The notes: a model not told the origin generated them from the letters alone. A stretch of DNA of 51,538 nt from JACCUZ01 sp038246575 (GCA_038246575.1 JBBRVU010000009.1:1-51538), one strand, 5' to 3'. Positions 39,563 to 47,532 are shown, counted from the stretch's first letter. Translations and numbers: made by a program.

Positions 39563-40156
39563 GTGACCCCACCGACACTCGTCCTCGCCTCGGCGTCCCC
39601 TGCTCGGCTCACCCTGCTGCGGCAGGCCGGACTGCAGCCCGACGTCGTGGTCAGCGGGGTGGACGAGTCGACCGTGACCGGGCCACCGGCCGACGTCGCG
39701 CTCACGCTCGCCGTCCGCAAGGCCCCCGCGGTGGCAGCCGGGCTCGACGGTGACGTCCTCGTCCTCGGCTGCGACTCCGTGCTCGACCTCGACGGCGAGG
39801 CGCTGGGCAAGCCCGTCGACGCTGCCGACGCCATCGCCCGCTGGCACCGGATGCGGGGAAGGACCGGAGTCCTGCACACCGGGCACTGCCTCATCGACAC
39901 CGGCGCCGGACGCGACGCCGCCGAGGTCGCCTCGACGGTCGTGCACTTCGCCGACGTCTCCGACGCGGAGATCGAGGCGTACGTCGCGACCGGCGAGCCG
40001 TTGAAGGTGGCCGGAGCGTTCACCATCGACGGCCTTGGCGGGCCGTTCGTCGACGGGGTCGAGGGCGACCCGCACAACGTGGTCGGCCTGTCGCTGCCGC
40101 TGCTGCGCCGCCTGCTGGCCGACCTCGGGGTCTCCCTGACCGACCTGTGGGGCTGA
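39563..40156 (+). CDS. maf: Maf-like nucleoside triphosphate pyrophosphatase
   Basis: This 197-residue pyrophosphatase hydrolyses non-canonical or modified NTPs to NMP and PPi. It begins TPPTLVLASASPARLTLLRQAGL, the family signature, and continues VSGVDEST, VLGCDSVLDLDGEALGKP, RTGVLHTGHCLIDT, and FTIDGLGGPFVDGVEGDPHNVVGLSLPLLRRLL. The GTG at 39563 gives the usual length; an ATG at 39512 would add 17 residues overlapping accE. It lies next to the carboxylase genes as in mycobacteria, without a known functional link. Confidence 0.94.
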   Translation: MTPPTLVLASASPARLTLLRQAGLQPDVVVSGVDESTVTGPPADVALTLAVRKAPAVAAGLDGDVLVLGCDSVLDLDGEALGKPVDAADAIARWHRMRGRTGVLHTGHCLIDTGAGRDAAEVASTVVHFADVSDAEIEAYVATGEPLKVAGAFTIDGLGGPFVDGVEGDPHNVVGLSLPLLRRLLADLGVSLTDLWG

Positions 40157-40306
40157 GCGCCCCGCGGCCACCTGACCGACGCCTGCCCCGGGGCCGGCGG
40201 GGCGGGCTTGGCGAACCGTCGCGGTCGCCCGGTGCGGTGGTCAGCCCATCGACCTGAGCTCGACCGCCTCGACGGTGATCGCGTAGTGCGTGCGCGGCGG
40301 CCAACT

Positions 40307-40347
40307 GGACCGGGGTGCGCGGTGGCAACGCCGGCGCGCCCCGGTCC
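40307..40347. repeat. 41-bp palindromic repeat, copy D
   Basis: Left arm GGACCGGGGTGCGC (40307-40320) and right arm GCGCGCCCCGGTCC (40334-40347) flank a 13-nt loop. A single C-to-T change in the left arm still allows a G-U pair in RNA. The copy is 165 bp upstream of the NodB-like lipoprotein gene. Confidence 0.9.
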
Positions 40348-40499
40348 GCTCGGAACCGGCACCTGCCCTCGGCGAGGAACGGATTCGGTACAGGTAGAAG
40401 GTGTGGTCGTGGCCGCCACCACTTAGCGACGTTCGAGGGCACCGTCCCGACACGGTGAACACCACGCCGGGTCTTACCGGCACCTAACCCGCACCGACG

Positions 40500-40505
40500 T
40501 ACCGT
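40500..40505 (+). promoter_or_regulatory. -10 element (TACCGT) of a leaderless promoter, NodB-like gene
   Basis: TACCGT is followed by GTCCGC and the GTG at 40512 with no ribosome-binding sequence. Confidence 0.55.
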
Positions 40506-40511
40506 GTCCGC

Positions 40512-41321
40512 GTGCCGCTCTCCCGACGCGACCTGCTGCGCGCGACAGCGGCTGCCGCGCTCACCGCAGCCTGTGCCCCGGCGGCCGATGACGGCGCCCC
40601 GTCGACGGCTGCCACCACCTCGACGGCGCCCTCGCCCGAGGGCTCGAGCACGGGCGCCCCGACAGCGACCTCCGCCGCCTCAGCCTCAGCCACCGAGTCC
40701 ACGTCCGCCGCACCCACCCGCTCGGCGCCGGAGGTCCGGCACGGCCCACGGTCCTCGCCGCAGGTGGCACTGACCTTCCACGGCTCGGGCGACGTCAGCC
40801 TGGCCGAACAGCTGCTCCGGCTGCTTGAGTCCAACGACGTGCAGGCCACTGTGATGGCGGTCGGCACCTGGCTGGCTGCCGAGCCGGCGATGGCCGGCCG
40901 GATCACCGACGGCGGCCACGACCTGGGCAACCACACGCTGCACCACTACCCGATGCGCGGGCTGTCGGCCGCGGGCGCCGTCGCAGAGGTCCGAGGCTGC
41001 GCCAAGGTGCTGCAGCGGGTCAGCGGCTCGCCGGGGTCGTTCTTTCGGGCCTCGGGGACGCAGGTGACGACCTCGACCATCAGGCGCGCGGCCGCACGCG
41101 GGGGCTACGACCGCTGCATCTCCTACGACGTCGACGGGCTCGACTGGCAGGACCCGTCCGCGGCCACCGTCACCCGCGCGGTCCTCGACGGGAGCCGCCG
41201 CGGGTCGATCATCAGCCTGCACCTCGGCCATCCGGTCACCATCTCGGCCCTGCCCGCCATCATCGACCGGCTGCGCTCCCGCGGCCTGCGACCCGTCACC
41301 CTCTCGGAGCTGCTCGCGTGA
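40512..41321 (+). CDS. Tat-exported lipoprotein with degenerate NodB (polysaccharide deacetylase) domain
   Basis: This 269-residue protein starts with a twin-arginine signal (SRRDLLRATAAAAL, Arg5-Arg6) and a lipobox LTAAC with Cys21, so it should be a lipid-anchored exported protein. A Ser/Thr/Ala/Pro-rich linker of about 60 residues leads to a NodB-fold domain. Motif 1, normally TFDDG, reads TFHGSGD, so the catalytic and metal-binding aspartates are not in place. Motif 2, NHTLHH, keeps the histidine pair, motif 3 is FRASGT, and the late motif SLHLGH is present. Activity is therefore uncertain: it may bind glycans or use altered chemistry. The start is leaderless, and the stop overlaps the next lipoprotein gene as GTGA. 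Confidence 0.86.
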   Translation: MPLSRRDLLRATAAAALTAACAPAADDGAPSTAATTSTAPSPEGSSTGAPTATSAASASATESTSAAPTRSAPEVRHGPRSSPQVALTFHGSGDVSLAEQLLRLLESNDVQATVMAVGTWLAAEPAMAGRITDGGHDLGNHTLHHYPMRGLSAAGAVAEVRGCAKVLQRVSGSPGSFFRASGTQVTTSTIRRAAARGGYDRCISYDVDGLDWQDPSAATVTRAVLDGSRRGSIISLHLGHPVTISALPAIIDRLRSRGLRPVTLSELLA

Positions 41322-42589
41322 CCTCCCAGCGACGTCCCGCCGTTCGCTGCGGCCCGGCCGCGTATGCGTCAGGGCTTCTCGCGGTCGCCCTGCTGCTCTC
41401 GGCGTGCGCGGGCAGCACGGGTGATGCGGCAAGCGACGGGGCCCCGGCAGCCGGGGCGACGAGCGCGAGCACCCCCGCGCCGGCCGATCCCTCGACGTCC
41501 GCGACCACCACCCCGTCGACGGAGGCGTCCACCGCGCCGGCCGACAACCTGCTGCCCGGGATGCCGCCGCCGCTGGACCCGAACGACGTCTGGGCCGCGA
41601 CCCGCCCGGACGAGCTCTCCCCGGTGGTCGAGGGCTTCCGCGACCTGATCTACGTGCCCAACACCAAGAGCAACACGATCACCGAGATCGACCCGAAGAC
41701 GTTCAAGGTCGTGCGGACCTTCGCCACCGGGGAGCAGCCGCAGCACGTCGTCCCGTCGTGGGACCTCAAGACGCTATGGATCAACAACGACCTCGGCAAC
41801 ACGCTCACCCCGATCGACCCACGAACCGGCAAGCCCGGCAAGCCGATCCCGGTACACGACCCGTACAACCTCTACTTCACCCCCGACGGGAAGTACGCCG
41901 TCGTGATGGCCTCGGCCGACCGCGAGCTGGTGTTCCGCGACCCGCAGACGATGAAGGTGCGCCACCGCACCCCGGTGCCCTGCTACGGCGTGAACCACGC
42001 CGACTTCTCGAGCAACGGCCAGTTCTTCGTGGTGTCGTGCGAATTCTCCGCGACCCTGCTCAAGGTGAACACGGTGACGATGAAGGTCACCCGGACCAAG
42101 CGGTTGCCGACCAGGCCGGGCAAGGACCAGGCGATGCCGCAGGACGTGAAGATGTCACCGGACGGCAAGACGTTCTACGTCGCTGACATGAAGAGCGACG
42201 GCATCTGGCTCATCAACGGCAACACGCTGCGGGTCAAGCGGTTCATCGCCACCGGCCAGGGCGCCCACGGGCTCTACGTGACCCGCGACTCGAAGAGCCT
42301 GCTCATCACCAACCGCGAGGAGGGCACCATCTCGGTGCTCGACTTCGCCACCAACAAGCTCGTGGACCGCTGGCGGATCCCCGGCGGTGGCAGCCCCGAC
42401 ATGGGCGGGCTGTCCAGCGACGGCAAGGTGTTCTGGGTCGCCGGTCGCTACGACGCCGAGGTCTACGCCATCTCGACCGTCGACGGTCACCTGATCAAGA
42501 GGATCCCGGTCGGCAGCGGGCCGCACGGCCTGGCCGTCTACCCGCAGCCCGGGCGCTACTCCCTGGGCCACACCGGCGTCTTCCGCTGA
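41318..42589 (+). CDS. Lipoprotein with YVTN/YncE-type beta-propeller
   Basis: This 423-residue protein has a lipoprotein signal peptide (AAYASGLLAVALLLSAC, lipid cysteine at 30), a Thr/Ser/Pro/Ala-rich linker to about residue 75, and a beta-propeller of repeating units such as IYVPNTKSNTITEIDPKTFKVVRTFATG, LWINNDLGNTLTPIDPRTG, FYVADMKSDGIWLINGNTLRVKRFIATG and LLITNREEGTISVLDFATNKLVDRW. YncE-like propellers mediate binding rather than catalysis. GTGA coupling to the NodB-like lipoprotein suggests that the two form a surface complex. Confidence 0.9.
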   Translation: MTSQRRPAVRCGPAAYASGLLAVALLLSACAGSTGDAASDGAPAAGATSASTPAPADPSTSATTTPSTEASTAPADNLLPGMPPPLDPNDVWAATRPDELSPVVEGFRDLIYVPNTKSNTITEIDPKTFKVVRTFATGEQPQHVVPSWDLKTLWINNDLGNTLTPIDPRTGKPGKPIPVHDPYNLYFTPDGKYAVVMASADRELVFRDPQTMKVRHRTPVPCYGVNHADFSSNGQFFVVSCEFSATLLKVNTVTMKVTRTKRLPTRPGKDQAMPQDVKMSPDGKTFYVADMKSDGIWLINGNTLRVKRFIATGQGAHGLYVTRDSKSLLITNREEGTISVLDFATNKLVDRWRIPGGGSPDMGGLSSDGKVFWVAGRYDAEVYAISTVDGHLIKRIPVGSGPHGLAVYPQPGRYSLGHTGVFR

Positions 42590-42593
42590 CCCG

Positions 42594-43193
42594 TCACTGA
42601 CCCCAACGGGGGTCACGGCCGAAGGACGCGAGCAGCCGGTCCTGGTCCGACGCGTCCGCGCCGACGGCCACCGGCTCTGCCACGACCCCCACCTCCCGGT
42701 ACAGGGCCTCCCACGGCTCCCACCAGCGCGCGATCTCTGCGACGAGGTCCGGGTCGAGCTGCGAGTCGGCGCCGACCGCGACGGCGAGGTCCCAGGCATG
42801 TACAACGTGGTCGGCGGCCAGCTGCCACGCATAGTCGGCGGCCGGGAAGTCCCCGAAGGACAGGTGCACGGTCCGCTCCATCGCGCCTGGTTCGGCGAAT
42901 GCCACGACGGCTGCCTCCGCCGCGACCTGCGACGTCTCCTGCGGGGCAGCACCGAGCAGGTCGCCGTCCAGCGCGGCTCCCACCTCGGCCACCGTCTTGC
43001 CCGCCAGCAGCGGGATGGCCCAGCGCTGCTCGCCGACGAGGTGGTTCACCAAAGCGCGCACGTCCCAGTCCGGGCAGGGCGTCGGCCGGGTCCAGGCCGG
43101 TGCCGTCTCCACCGCCCGCACCCTCGTCTGGAACTCCTCCACGGAACGCACGAACATCGTTCCGGCGTCAGCCTCGTCCGGCTCGACCACCAT
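42594..43193 (-). CDS. TIGR03086-type DinB/maleylpyruvate isomerase-fold protein
   Basis: This 199-residue four-helix-bundle protein carries the family motif TPCPDWDVRALVNHLVGEQ near 38-56, with a metal-ligand histidine, and later DHVVHAWDLAVAVGA with further histidines. Members of this actinobacterial group are thought to bind a divalent metal and some use mycothiol; the substrate is unknown. The ATG at 43193 has GAGGGAG upstream. It is convergent with the propeller gene, with a hairpin at the shared 3' end. Confidence 0.88.
   Translation of the reverse strand: MVVEPDEADAGTMFVRSVEEFQTRVRAVETAPAWTRPTPCPDWDVRALVNHLVGEQRWAIPLLAGKTVAEVGAALDGDLLGAAPQETSQVAAEAAVVAFAEPGAMERTVHLSFGDFPAADYAWQLAADHVVHAWDLAVAVGADSQLDPDLVAEIARWWEPWEALYREVGVVAEPVAVGADASDQDRLLASFGRDPRWGQ
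42598..42615. terminator. Short hairpin at a convergent gene pair
   Basis: TGACCCC (42598-42604) and GGGGTCA (42609-42615) form a 7-bp stem with a 4-nt AACG loop, nine bases after one stop codon and inside the last codons of the convergent gene. There is no T-run, so it would be a weak or Rho-assisted terminator. Confidence 0.4.
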
Positions 43194-43387
43194 GTGCTCC
43201 CTCGGCGACGGTCCCCGCCCGATGGTGCGCCGATCTCGCGTCGACGTCCACCGCGTTCTCCAGGTCGGTGCGCGCCGGACCAGTACCGGGGTTGTCCACG
43301 GCCGCGACGTGGGACCAGGTCAGCGTCCAGCCCAGCCGGGTCGGGCCGTCGCAGCGGCTGCCGCGACGGCCCGAGGGTGGCCGGTCC

Positions 43388-43711
43388 CTACATCGGGATG
43401 AGCTCGAAGACCTCCACGGCGAAGCGCCCCTTGCCCTCCGACAGGAACGGGTGCTTCTCGAACAGCGACTTCGCCGCGTCCAGGTCGGTCGCCTCGACGA
43501 TCGAGTAGCCGTTCTGGTCGGTTGGCTCGGCGGTGGTTCCGTCGTCCTTGAGAGCGACCCGGGCACCGCAGGGGGCGCCGGGGTCGCTCAGCGCGGAGCC
43601 GACGTTCTCCATCCACGCGTGCCACTCGCCCATGGACTTCTTCACGGCTTCCTCGCTCATCTCGCTCGGCGGGGTGGCCGGGCCGCGGTACAGCGCCAGG
43701 AACCTGCTCAT
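43388..43711 (-). CDS. YciI-like (DGPF-type) small protein
   Basis: This 107-residue protein has the ferredoxin-like fold of the YciI/DGPF group: MSRFLALYRGPATPPSEMSEEAVKKSMGEWHAWMENVG, then QNGYSIVEATDLDAAKSLFEKHPFLS and GRFAVEVFELIPM. YciI-like proteins may be small enzymes or accessory domains; those near sigma factors are common in actinobacteria, but no sigma factor gene is adjacent here. The ATG at 43711 has AGAGAGG upstream. It is divergent from the carboxylase alpha gene. Confidence 0.88.
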   Translation of the reverse strand: MSRFLALYRGPATPPSEMSEEAVKKSMGEWHAWMENVGSALSDPGAPCGARVALKDDGTTAEPTDQNGYSIVEATDLDAAKSLFEKHPFLSEGKGRFAVEVFELIPM

Positions 43712-43869
43712 GGGTGTTCCTCTCTCGAGAGGAGGGCGTCGCGCCGACCGTTGCGGGGCATCCGTCGGTCTCCTCACCCCTACGACGAGCAGCCTCGCGG
43801 GGAATCGACAGGCCGTCGAGGCCGACCTCTAGACTCCCGGGGCCAGCGAGTCCGACGAAGGGGCCCAGC

Positions 43870-45636
43870 GTGCGCAAGGTGCTGATCGCCAACCGCGGCG
43901 AGATCGCGGTCCGGATCGTCCGGGCCTGCCGGGACGCCGGCATCGGCAGCGTGGCGGTCTACGCCGAACCTGATCGCGACGCCCAGCACGTCCGTACGGC
44001 CGACGAGGCCTTCTCTCTGGAGGGCGCGACGCCTGCCGACTCGTACCTCGATGTCGAGAAGATCCTCGCCGTGGCCAAGGCGTCCGGCGCCGACGCGGTG
44101 CACCCGGGCTACGGGTTCCTCGCCGAGAACGCCGGCTTCGCCCAGGCCGTGCTCGACGCCGGGCTGACCTGGATCGGGCCGCCACCGAGCGCCATCGACT
44201 CACTCGGCGACAAGGTCAAGGCCCGCCACATCGCCGAGCAGGCCGGGGCCCCGCTGGTCGCGGGCACGAAGGAGCCGGTCGGCGGCGCGGACGAGGTGGT
44301 CGCCTTCGCCGAGGAGCACGGCGTGCCCGTCGCGATCAAGGCGGCGTACGGCGGCGGCGGACGCGGCCTGAAGGTCGCCCGAACCATCGAGGAGATCCCC
44401 GAGCTGTTCGAGTCAGCGGTGCGCGAGGCCGTCAGCGCATTCGGTCGCGGCGAGTGCTTCGTCGAGAAGTACCTCGACCAGCCGCGGCACGTGGAGACGC
44501 AGTGCCTGGCCGACAGCCACGGCAACGTCGTGGTGGTCTCGACCCGCGACTGCTCGCTGCAGCGTCGGCACCAGAAGCTCGTCGAGGAGGCGCCGGCTCC
44601 GTTCCTCACCGACGAGCAGAACGCCGAGCTCTACCGAGCGTCGAAGGCGATCCTCGCCGGGGCCGGTTACGTCGGCGCGGGCACCTGCGAGTTCCTCGTC
44701 GCGCAGGACGGCACGATCTCCTTCCTCGAGGTCAACACCCGGCTGCAGGTCGAGCACCCGGTCACCGAGGAGGTCACCGGCATCGACCTCGTCCGCGAGA
44801 TGTTCCGCATCGCCGACGGCGAGGCGCTGGGCTACGACGACCCGCCCGCGCGGGGTCACTCCATCGAGTTCCGGATCAACGCCGAGGACGGCGGGCGCAA
44901 CTTCCTCCCGGCTCCCGGGACGCTCACCCGCTGGTCGCCGCCGAGCGGGCCGGGGGTGCGCCTCGATGGTGGCTACGGCAACGGCGAGACGATCCCGGGA
45001 GCTTTCGACTCCCTGATCGCCAAGCTGATCGTGACCGGGCGCGACCGGACCCAGGCGCTGGAGCGGTCGCGCCGTGCGCTCGCGGAGTTCGACGTCGACG
45101 GCATGCCGACCGTGATCCCGTTCCACCGGGCGGTGGTGTCGGACCCGGCCTTCACCGCCGAGCCGTTCACGGTGCACACCCGGTGGATCGAGACCGACTT
45201 CGACAACACCCTCGAGCCGTATGCCGGCGACACGGCCGAGGCTCCCGAGCCCGGGGGGCGGGAGCGCGTCGTCGTCGAGGTCGGGGGCCGGCGACTCGAG
45301 GTCGTGCTGCCGGCCGGGCTCGGCGCGGGCAGCGCAGGCGGGGGCGGCGGGTCAGCGGGCGGCGGGGTGGGCCGGCCCAGGCGCGCCGGGGCCAAGAAGA
45401 AGGCGGGAGCTGCGGCCAGCGGGGACTCGCTGACCAGCCCGATGCAGGGCACGATCGTCAAGGTCGTGGCCGAGGACGGCCAGCAGGTGGCCGCCGGCGA
45501 CCCGGTCGTGGTGCTCGAGGCGATGAAGATGGAGCAGCCGCTGACCGCGCACAAGGCCGGGACCGTCACCGGCCTCACCGCCGAGGTCGGTGCCACCGTC
45601 ACCACCGGCGCCACCATCTGCGACATCAAGGACTGA
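43870..45636 (+). CDS. accA: Acetyl/propionyl-CoA carboxylase alpha subunit (biotin carboxylase plus BCCP)
   Basis: This 588-residue protein joins a biotin carboxylase (RKVLIANRGEIAVRIVRACRDAG at the start, the ATP-grasp loop KAAYGGGGRGLKVART, the catalytic region EVNTRLQVEHPVTEEVTG) to a C-terminal biotinyl domain. The biotin-accepting Lys is at about 553 in EAMKMEQP. A Gly/Ala/Lys-rich linker (about 475-520) separates them. It uses ATP and bicarbonate to carboxylate biotin and works with the beta subunits at 37668 and perhaps 30254. The GTG at 43870 follows a GAAGGGG site; a longer frame upstream overlaps the divergent gene. It corresponds by position to mycobacterial accA3. Confidence 0.96.
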   Translation: MRKVLIANRGEIAVRIVRACRDAGIGSVAVYAEPDRDAQHVRTADEAFSLEGATPADSYLDVEKILAVAKASGADAVHPGYGFLAENAGFAQAVLDAGLTWIGPPPSAIDSLGDKVKARHIAEQAGAPLVAGTKEPVGGADEVVAFAEEHGVPVAIKAAYGGGGRGLKVARTIEEIPELFESAVREAVSAFGRGECFVEKYLDQPRHVETQCLADSHGNVVVVSTRDCSLQRRHQKLVEEAPAPFLTDEQNAELYRASKAILAGAGYVGAGTCEFLVAQDGTISFLEVNTRLQVEHPVTEEVTGIDLVREMFRIADGEALGYDDPPARGHSIEFRINAEDGGRNFLPAPGTLTRWSPPSGPGVRLDGGYGNGETIPGAFDSLIAKLIVTGRDRTQALERSRRALAEFDVDGMPTVIPFHRAVVSDPAFTAEPFTVHTRWIETDFDNTLEPYAGDTAEAPEPGGRERVVVEVGGRRLEVVLPAGLGAGSAGGGGGSAGGGVGRPRRAGAKKKAGAAASGDSLTSPMQGTIVKVVAEDGQQVAAGDPVVVLEAMKMEQPLTAHKAGTVTGLTAEVGATVTTGATICDIKD

Positions 45637-45669
45637 CGGCCAACCCCCGACTGCCCGGCAACCCGGAGC

Positions 45670-45710
45670 GGACCGGGGCGCGCCGTGGCAGCACCGGCGC
45701 GCCCAGCACC
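45670..45710. repeat. 41-bp palindromic repeat, copy E (degraded right arm)
   Basis: Left arm GGACCGGGGCGCGC (45670-45683) is perfect. The right arm reads GCGCGCCCAGCACC (45697-45710), so the outer pairs are partly lost. Length and 13-nt loop are kept. Confidence 0.85.
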
Positions 45711-45726
45711 CCGACAACCCCGGACT

Positions 45727-45767
45727 GGACCGGGGCGCGCGGTGGGTACACCGGCGCGCCCAGGTCC
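45727..45767. repeat. 41-bp palindromic repeat, copy F
   Basis: Left arm GGACCGGGGCGCGC (45727-45740), right arm GCGCGCCCAGGTCC (45754-45767), 13-nt loop. The loop GGTGGGTACACCG can itself pair (GGTG with CACC), extending the hairpin. Confidence 0.9.
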
Positions 45768-45823
45768 GCTTGCAACGCAACTGGTCCTGCTCCACCGCAG
45801 GCTGCCCCCCGCAACCCCGGACT

Positions 45824-45864
45824 GGACCGGGGCGCGCGGTGGGTACCCCGGCGCGCCCCGGTCC
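45824..45864. repeat. 41-bp palindromic repeat, copy G
   Basis: Perfect 14-nt arms at 45824-45837 and 45851-45864. The loop GGTGGGTACCCCG differs from copy F by one base, which shifts the inner pairing to GGGTACCC. It is 33 bp upstream of the direct repeats that lead into the tandem array. Confidence 0.9.
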
Positions 45865-45941
45865 GCTCCGGTCAGAAGGCGGCCGGTCCACGCTGAGCCG
45901 TCGGGCGTACGCGACGTCGGCCGTCGGGCGTACGGGCGCCC

Positions 45942-46040
45942 GGGTGGGACCGTCCGGGTGGGACCGTCCGGGTGGGACCGTCCGGGTGGGACCGTCCGGG
46001 TGAGTGCGTCCGGGTGGGACCGTCCGGGTGAGTGCGTTCC
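45942..46040. repeat. 14-bp tandem repeat array, seven units
   Basis: Units 1-4 and 6 read GGGTGGGACCGTCC exactly. Units 5 and 7 read GGGTGAGTGCGTCC, with one extra T in unit 7. The array ends 6 bp before the lpdA stop codon. Such arrays vary by slippage and could serve as a typing locus or a transcription terminator region. Confidence 0.92.
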
Positions 46041-46045
46041 GGGCG

Positions 46046-47494
46046 CTAGCCGCGCCAGACCTTGGTGTGCAGCTGCCGGGCCGCTTCGGCGACGGAGCCG
46101 CTGATCGAGGGGTAGACCGTGAACGAGTGCGCGAGCTGGTCGACCGTCAGGCGGCCGTCCACCGCCAGCGCGACCGGATAGATCAGCTCGCTGGCCCGCG
46201 GCGCCACGACCACCCCGCCGACCACGGTGCCGGACCCCGTACGCGCGAAGAGCTTGACGAAGCCCTCGTGCACGCCCTGCATCTTTGCCCGTGGGTTGGT
46301 CGCCAGCGGCAGCTTCAGCGTCACCGTGGAGGTCGAGCCCTCCTCGATGTCCTTCTCCAGCCAGCCGACCGTGGCGATCTCCGGGTCGGTGAACACGTTC
46401 GACGACACGGCGCGCACGTTCAGCGGCGACACGGCGTCGCCGAGCAGGTGCGCGATCGCGATCCGGCCCTGCATCGCGGCGACCGAGGCCAGCATCAGCA
46501 CGCCGGTGCAGTCTCCCGCGGCGTAGACCCCTGTCGCCGACGTCCGCGACACGCGGTCGACCTCGATGAACCCGCCGTCGTCGACCCGCACGCCCGCGTC
46601 CTCGAGCCCCAGCCCGGCCGTGTTGGGGATCGACCCGACGGCCATCAGGCAGTGGCTGCCCTCGACCGTCTGACCGTCGGCCAGGGTCACGACCACTCCG
46701 TCACCGACCCGCTTCGCCGACGAGGCCCGCGCCCGCGCGAGCACCGTCATGCCCCGCCGGCGGAACACTCCCTCCAGCACGTTCGCCGCGTCCGCGTCCT
46801 CCCCCGGCAGCACCCGGTCGCGGCTGGACACGAGCGTCACCCGGGTGCCCAGCGCGGTGTACGCCGACGCGAACTCCGCGCCGGTGACGCCGGAGCCGAC
46901 GACGATCAGATGCTCGGGCAGGGCGTCGATGTCATAGACCTGTTCCCAGGTCAGGATCCGCTCTCCGTCCGGAACCGCATCGGGCAGTACGCGGGGATGA
47001 GCACCGGTGGCCACCAGCACGGCGTCGACGTCCAGCGATTGCTCAGCCCCGTCCGGGGTCGTGGCAACGACCCGGCGCGGGCCGTCTAGCCGGCCGGTGC
47101 CGACGATCACCCGGACGTTCTCACGCTCCATCCGGGCCGCGATGTCGTCGGACTGCGCCTGCGCCAGTGCCTTGACCCGGACGTTGACCCGGGCCATGTC
47201 GACGCCGACCCGGCTCTGCGGCGACCCACCTGACGGCTTGCCGCCGTCAGCCGCGCCGCCGTCAGCCGCGCCGCCCAGAAGTACGCCCAGCTCGCCGGAC
47301 TCGGCCGCGTCGGTCATCACCTCGGCCGTGGCGATCAGCGTCTTGGACGGGACGACGTCGGTGAGCACGGCCGATCCGCCCAGGCCGTCCCGGTCGACGA
47401 CCGTCACCTCGGCCCCGAGCTGGGCGGCCACCAGGGCCGCCTCATAGCCGCCAGGGCCGCCGCCGACTATCGCGATGCGAGTCACGCGCGCCAT
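46046..47494 (-). CDS. lpdA: NAD(P)H-quinone dehydrogenase, LpdA family (lipoamide dehydrogenase-like)
   Basis: This 482-residue flavoprotein has the FAD motif IAIVGGGPGGYEAALVA at 7-23, an NAD motif LIVVGSGVTGAEFASAY, the FAD-binding GVYAAGDCTG and a C-terminal dimerisation domain with AHSFTVYPSISGSVAEA. The redox site that reads CxxxxC in true lipoamide dehydrogenases is GGSAVLTDVVPSK here, with no cysteine, as expected for the LpdA/quinone reductase branch (related to mycobacterial Rv3303c). A Gly/Ala/Asp insert near residues 74-90 is encoded by a 15-bp tandem duplication (47241-47270). The ATG at 47494 has GGGGA close upstream. It is divergent, by 38 bp, from the gamma-glutamylcyclotransferase-like gene. 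Confidence 0.93.
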   Translation of the reverse strand: MARVTRIAIVGGGPGGYEAALVAAQLGAEVTVVDRDGLGGSAVLTDVVPSKTLIATAEVMTDAAESGELGVLLGGAADGGAADGGKPSGGSPQSRVGVDMARVNVRVKALAQAQSDDIAARMERENVRVIVGTGRLDGPRRVVATTPDGAEQSLDVDAVLVATGAHPRVLPDAVPDGERILTWEQVYDIDALPEHLIVVGSGVTGAEFASAYTALGTRVTLVSSRDRVLPGEDADAANVLEGVFRRRGMTVLARARASSAKRVGDGVVVTLADGQTVEGSHCLMAVGSIPNTAGLGLEDAGVRVDDGGFIEVDRVSRTSATGVYAAGDCTGVLMLASVAAMQGRIAIAHLLGDAVSPLNVRAVSSNVFTDPEIATVGWLEKDIEEGSTSTVTLKLPLATNPRAKMQGVHEGFVKLFARTGSGTVVGGVVVAPRASELIYPVALAVDGRLTVDQLAHSFTVYPSISGSVAEAARQLHTKVWRG

Positions 47495-47518
47495 TCTTCC
47501 CCACGGCCCGCTCCCCTC

Positions 47519-47524
47519 TACGCT
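47519..47524 (+). promoter_or_regulatory. -10 element (TACGCT) of a leaderless promoter, GGCT-like gene
   Basis: TACGCT ends 8 nt before the GTG at 47533; the hexamer is the same as in the accD promoter. Confidence 0.55.
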
Positions 47525-47532
47525 GCGGTGCC

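Larger units (their letters stand above)
40157..40511. other. 355-bp intergenic region with one palindromic repeat
   Basis: No convincing gene is seen between maf and the NodB-like gene. The region holds repeat copy D (40307-40347) and, at its end, a leaderless promoter for the next gene. The central part around 40430-40500 is less GC-rich and may hold further regulatory sites. Confidence 0.6.
45637..46045. other. 409-bp repeat-rich region between convergent accA and lpdA
   Basis: No gene is supported here. The stretch contains three copies of the 41-bp palindromic repeat (E, F, G), a 14-bp direct duplication of CCGTCGGGCGTACG at 45898-45911 and 45921-45934, and a seven-unit 14-bp tandem array at 45942-46040. 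Short open frames cross it on both strands but are only translations of the repeats. Confidence 0.75.

Noticed and set aside
40241..40483. 80-codon minus-strand frame in the maf/NodB intergenic region, with stretches HTFYLYRI and THYAITVEAVELR on either side of repeat copy D.
   Set aside because: It could be a gene remnant split by the repeat, but the frame reads through the palindrome, no family is recognised and no start is supported; not enough evidence to call a pseudogene.
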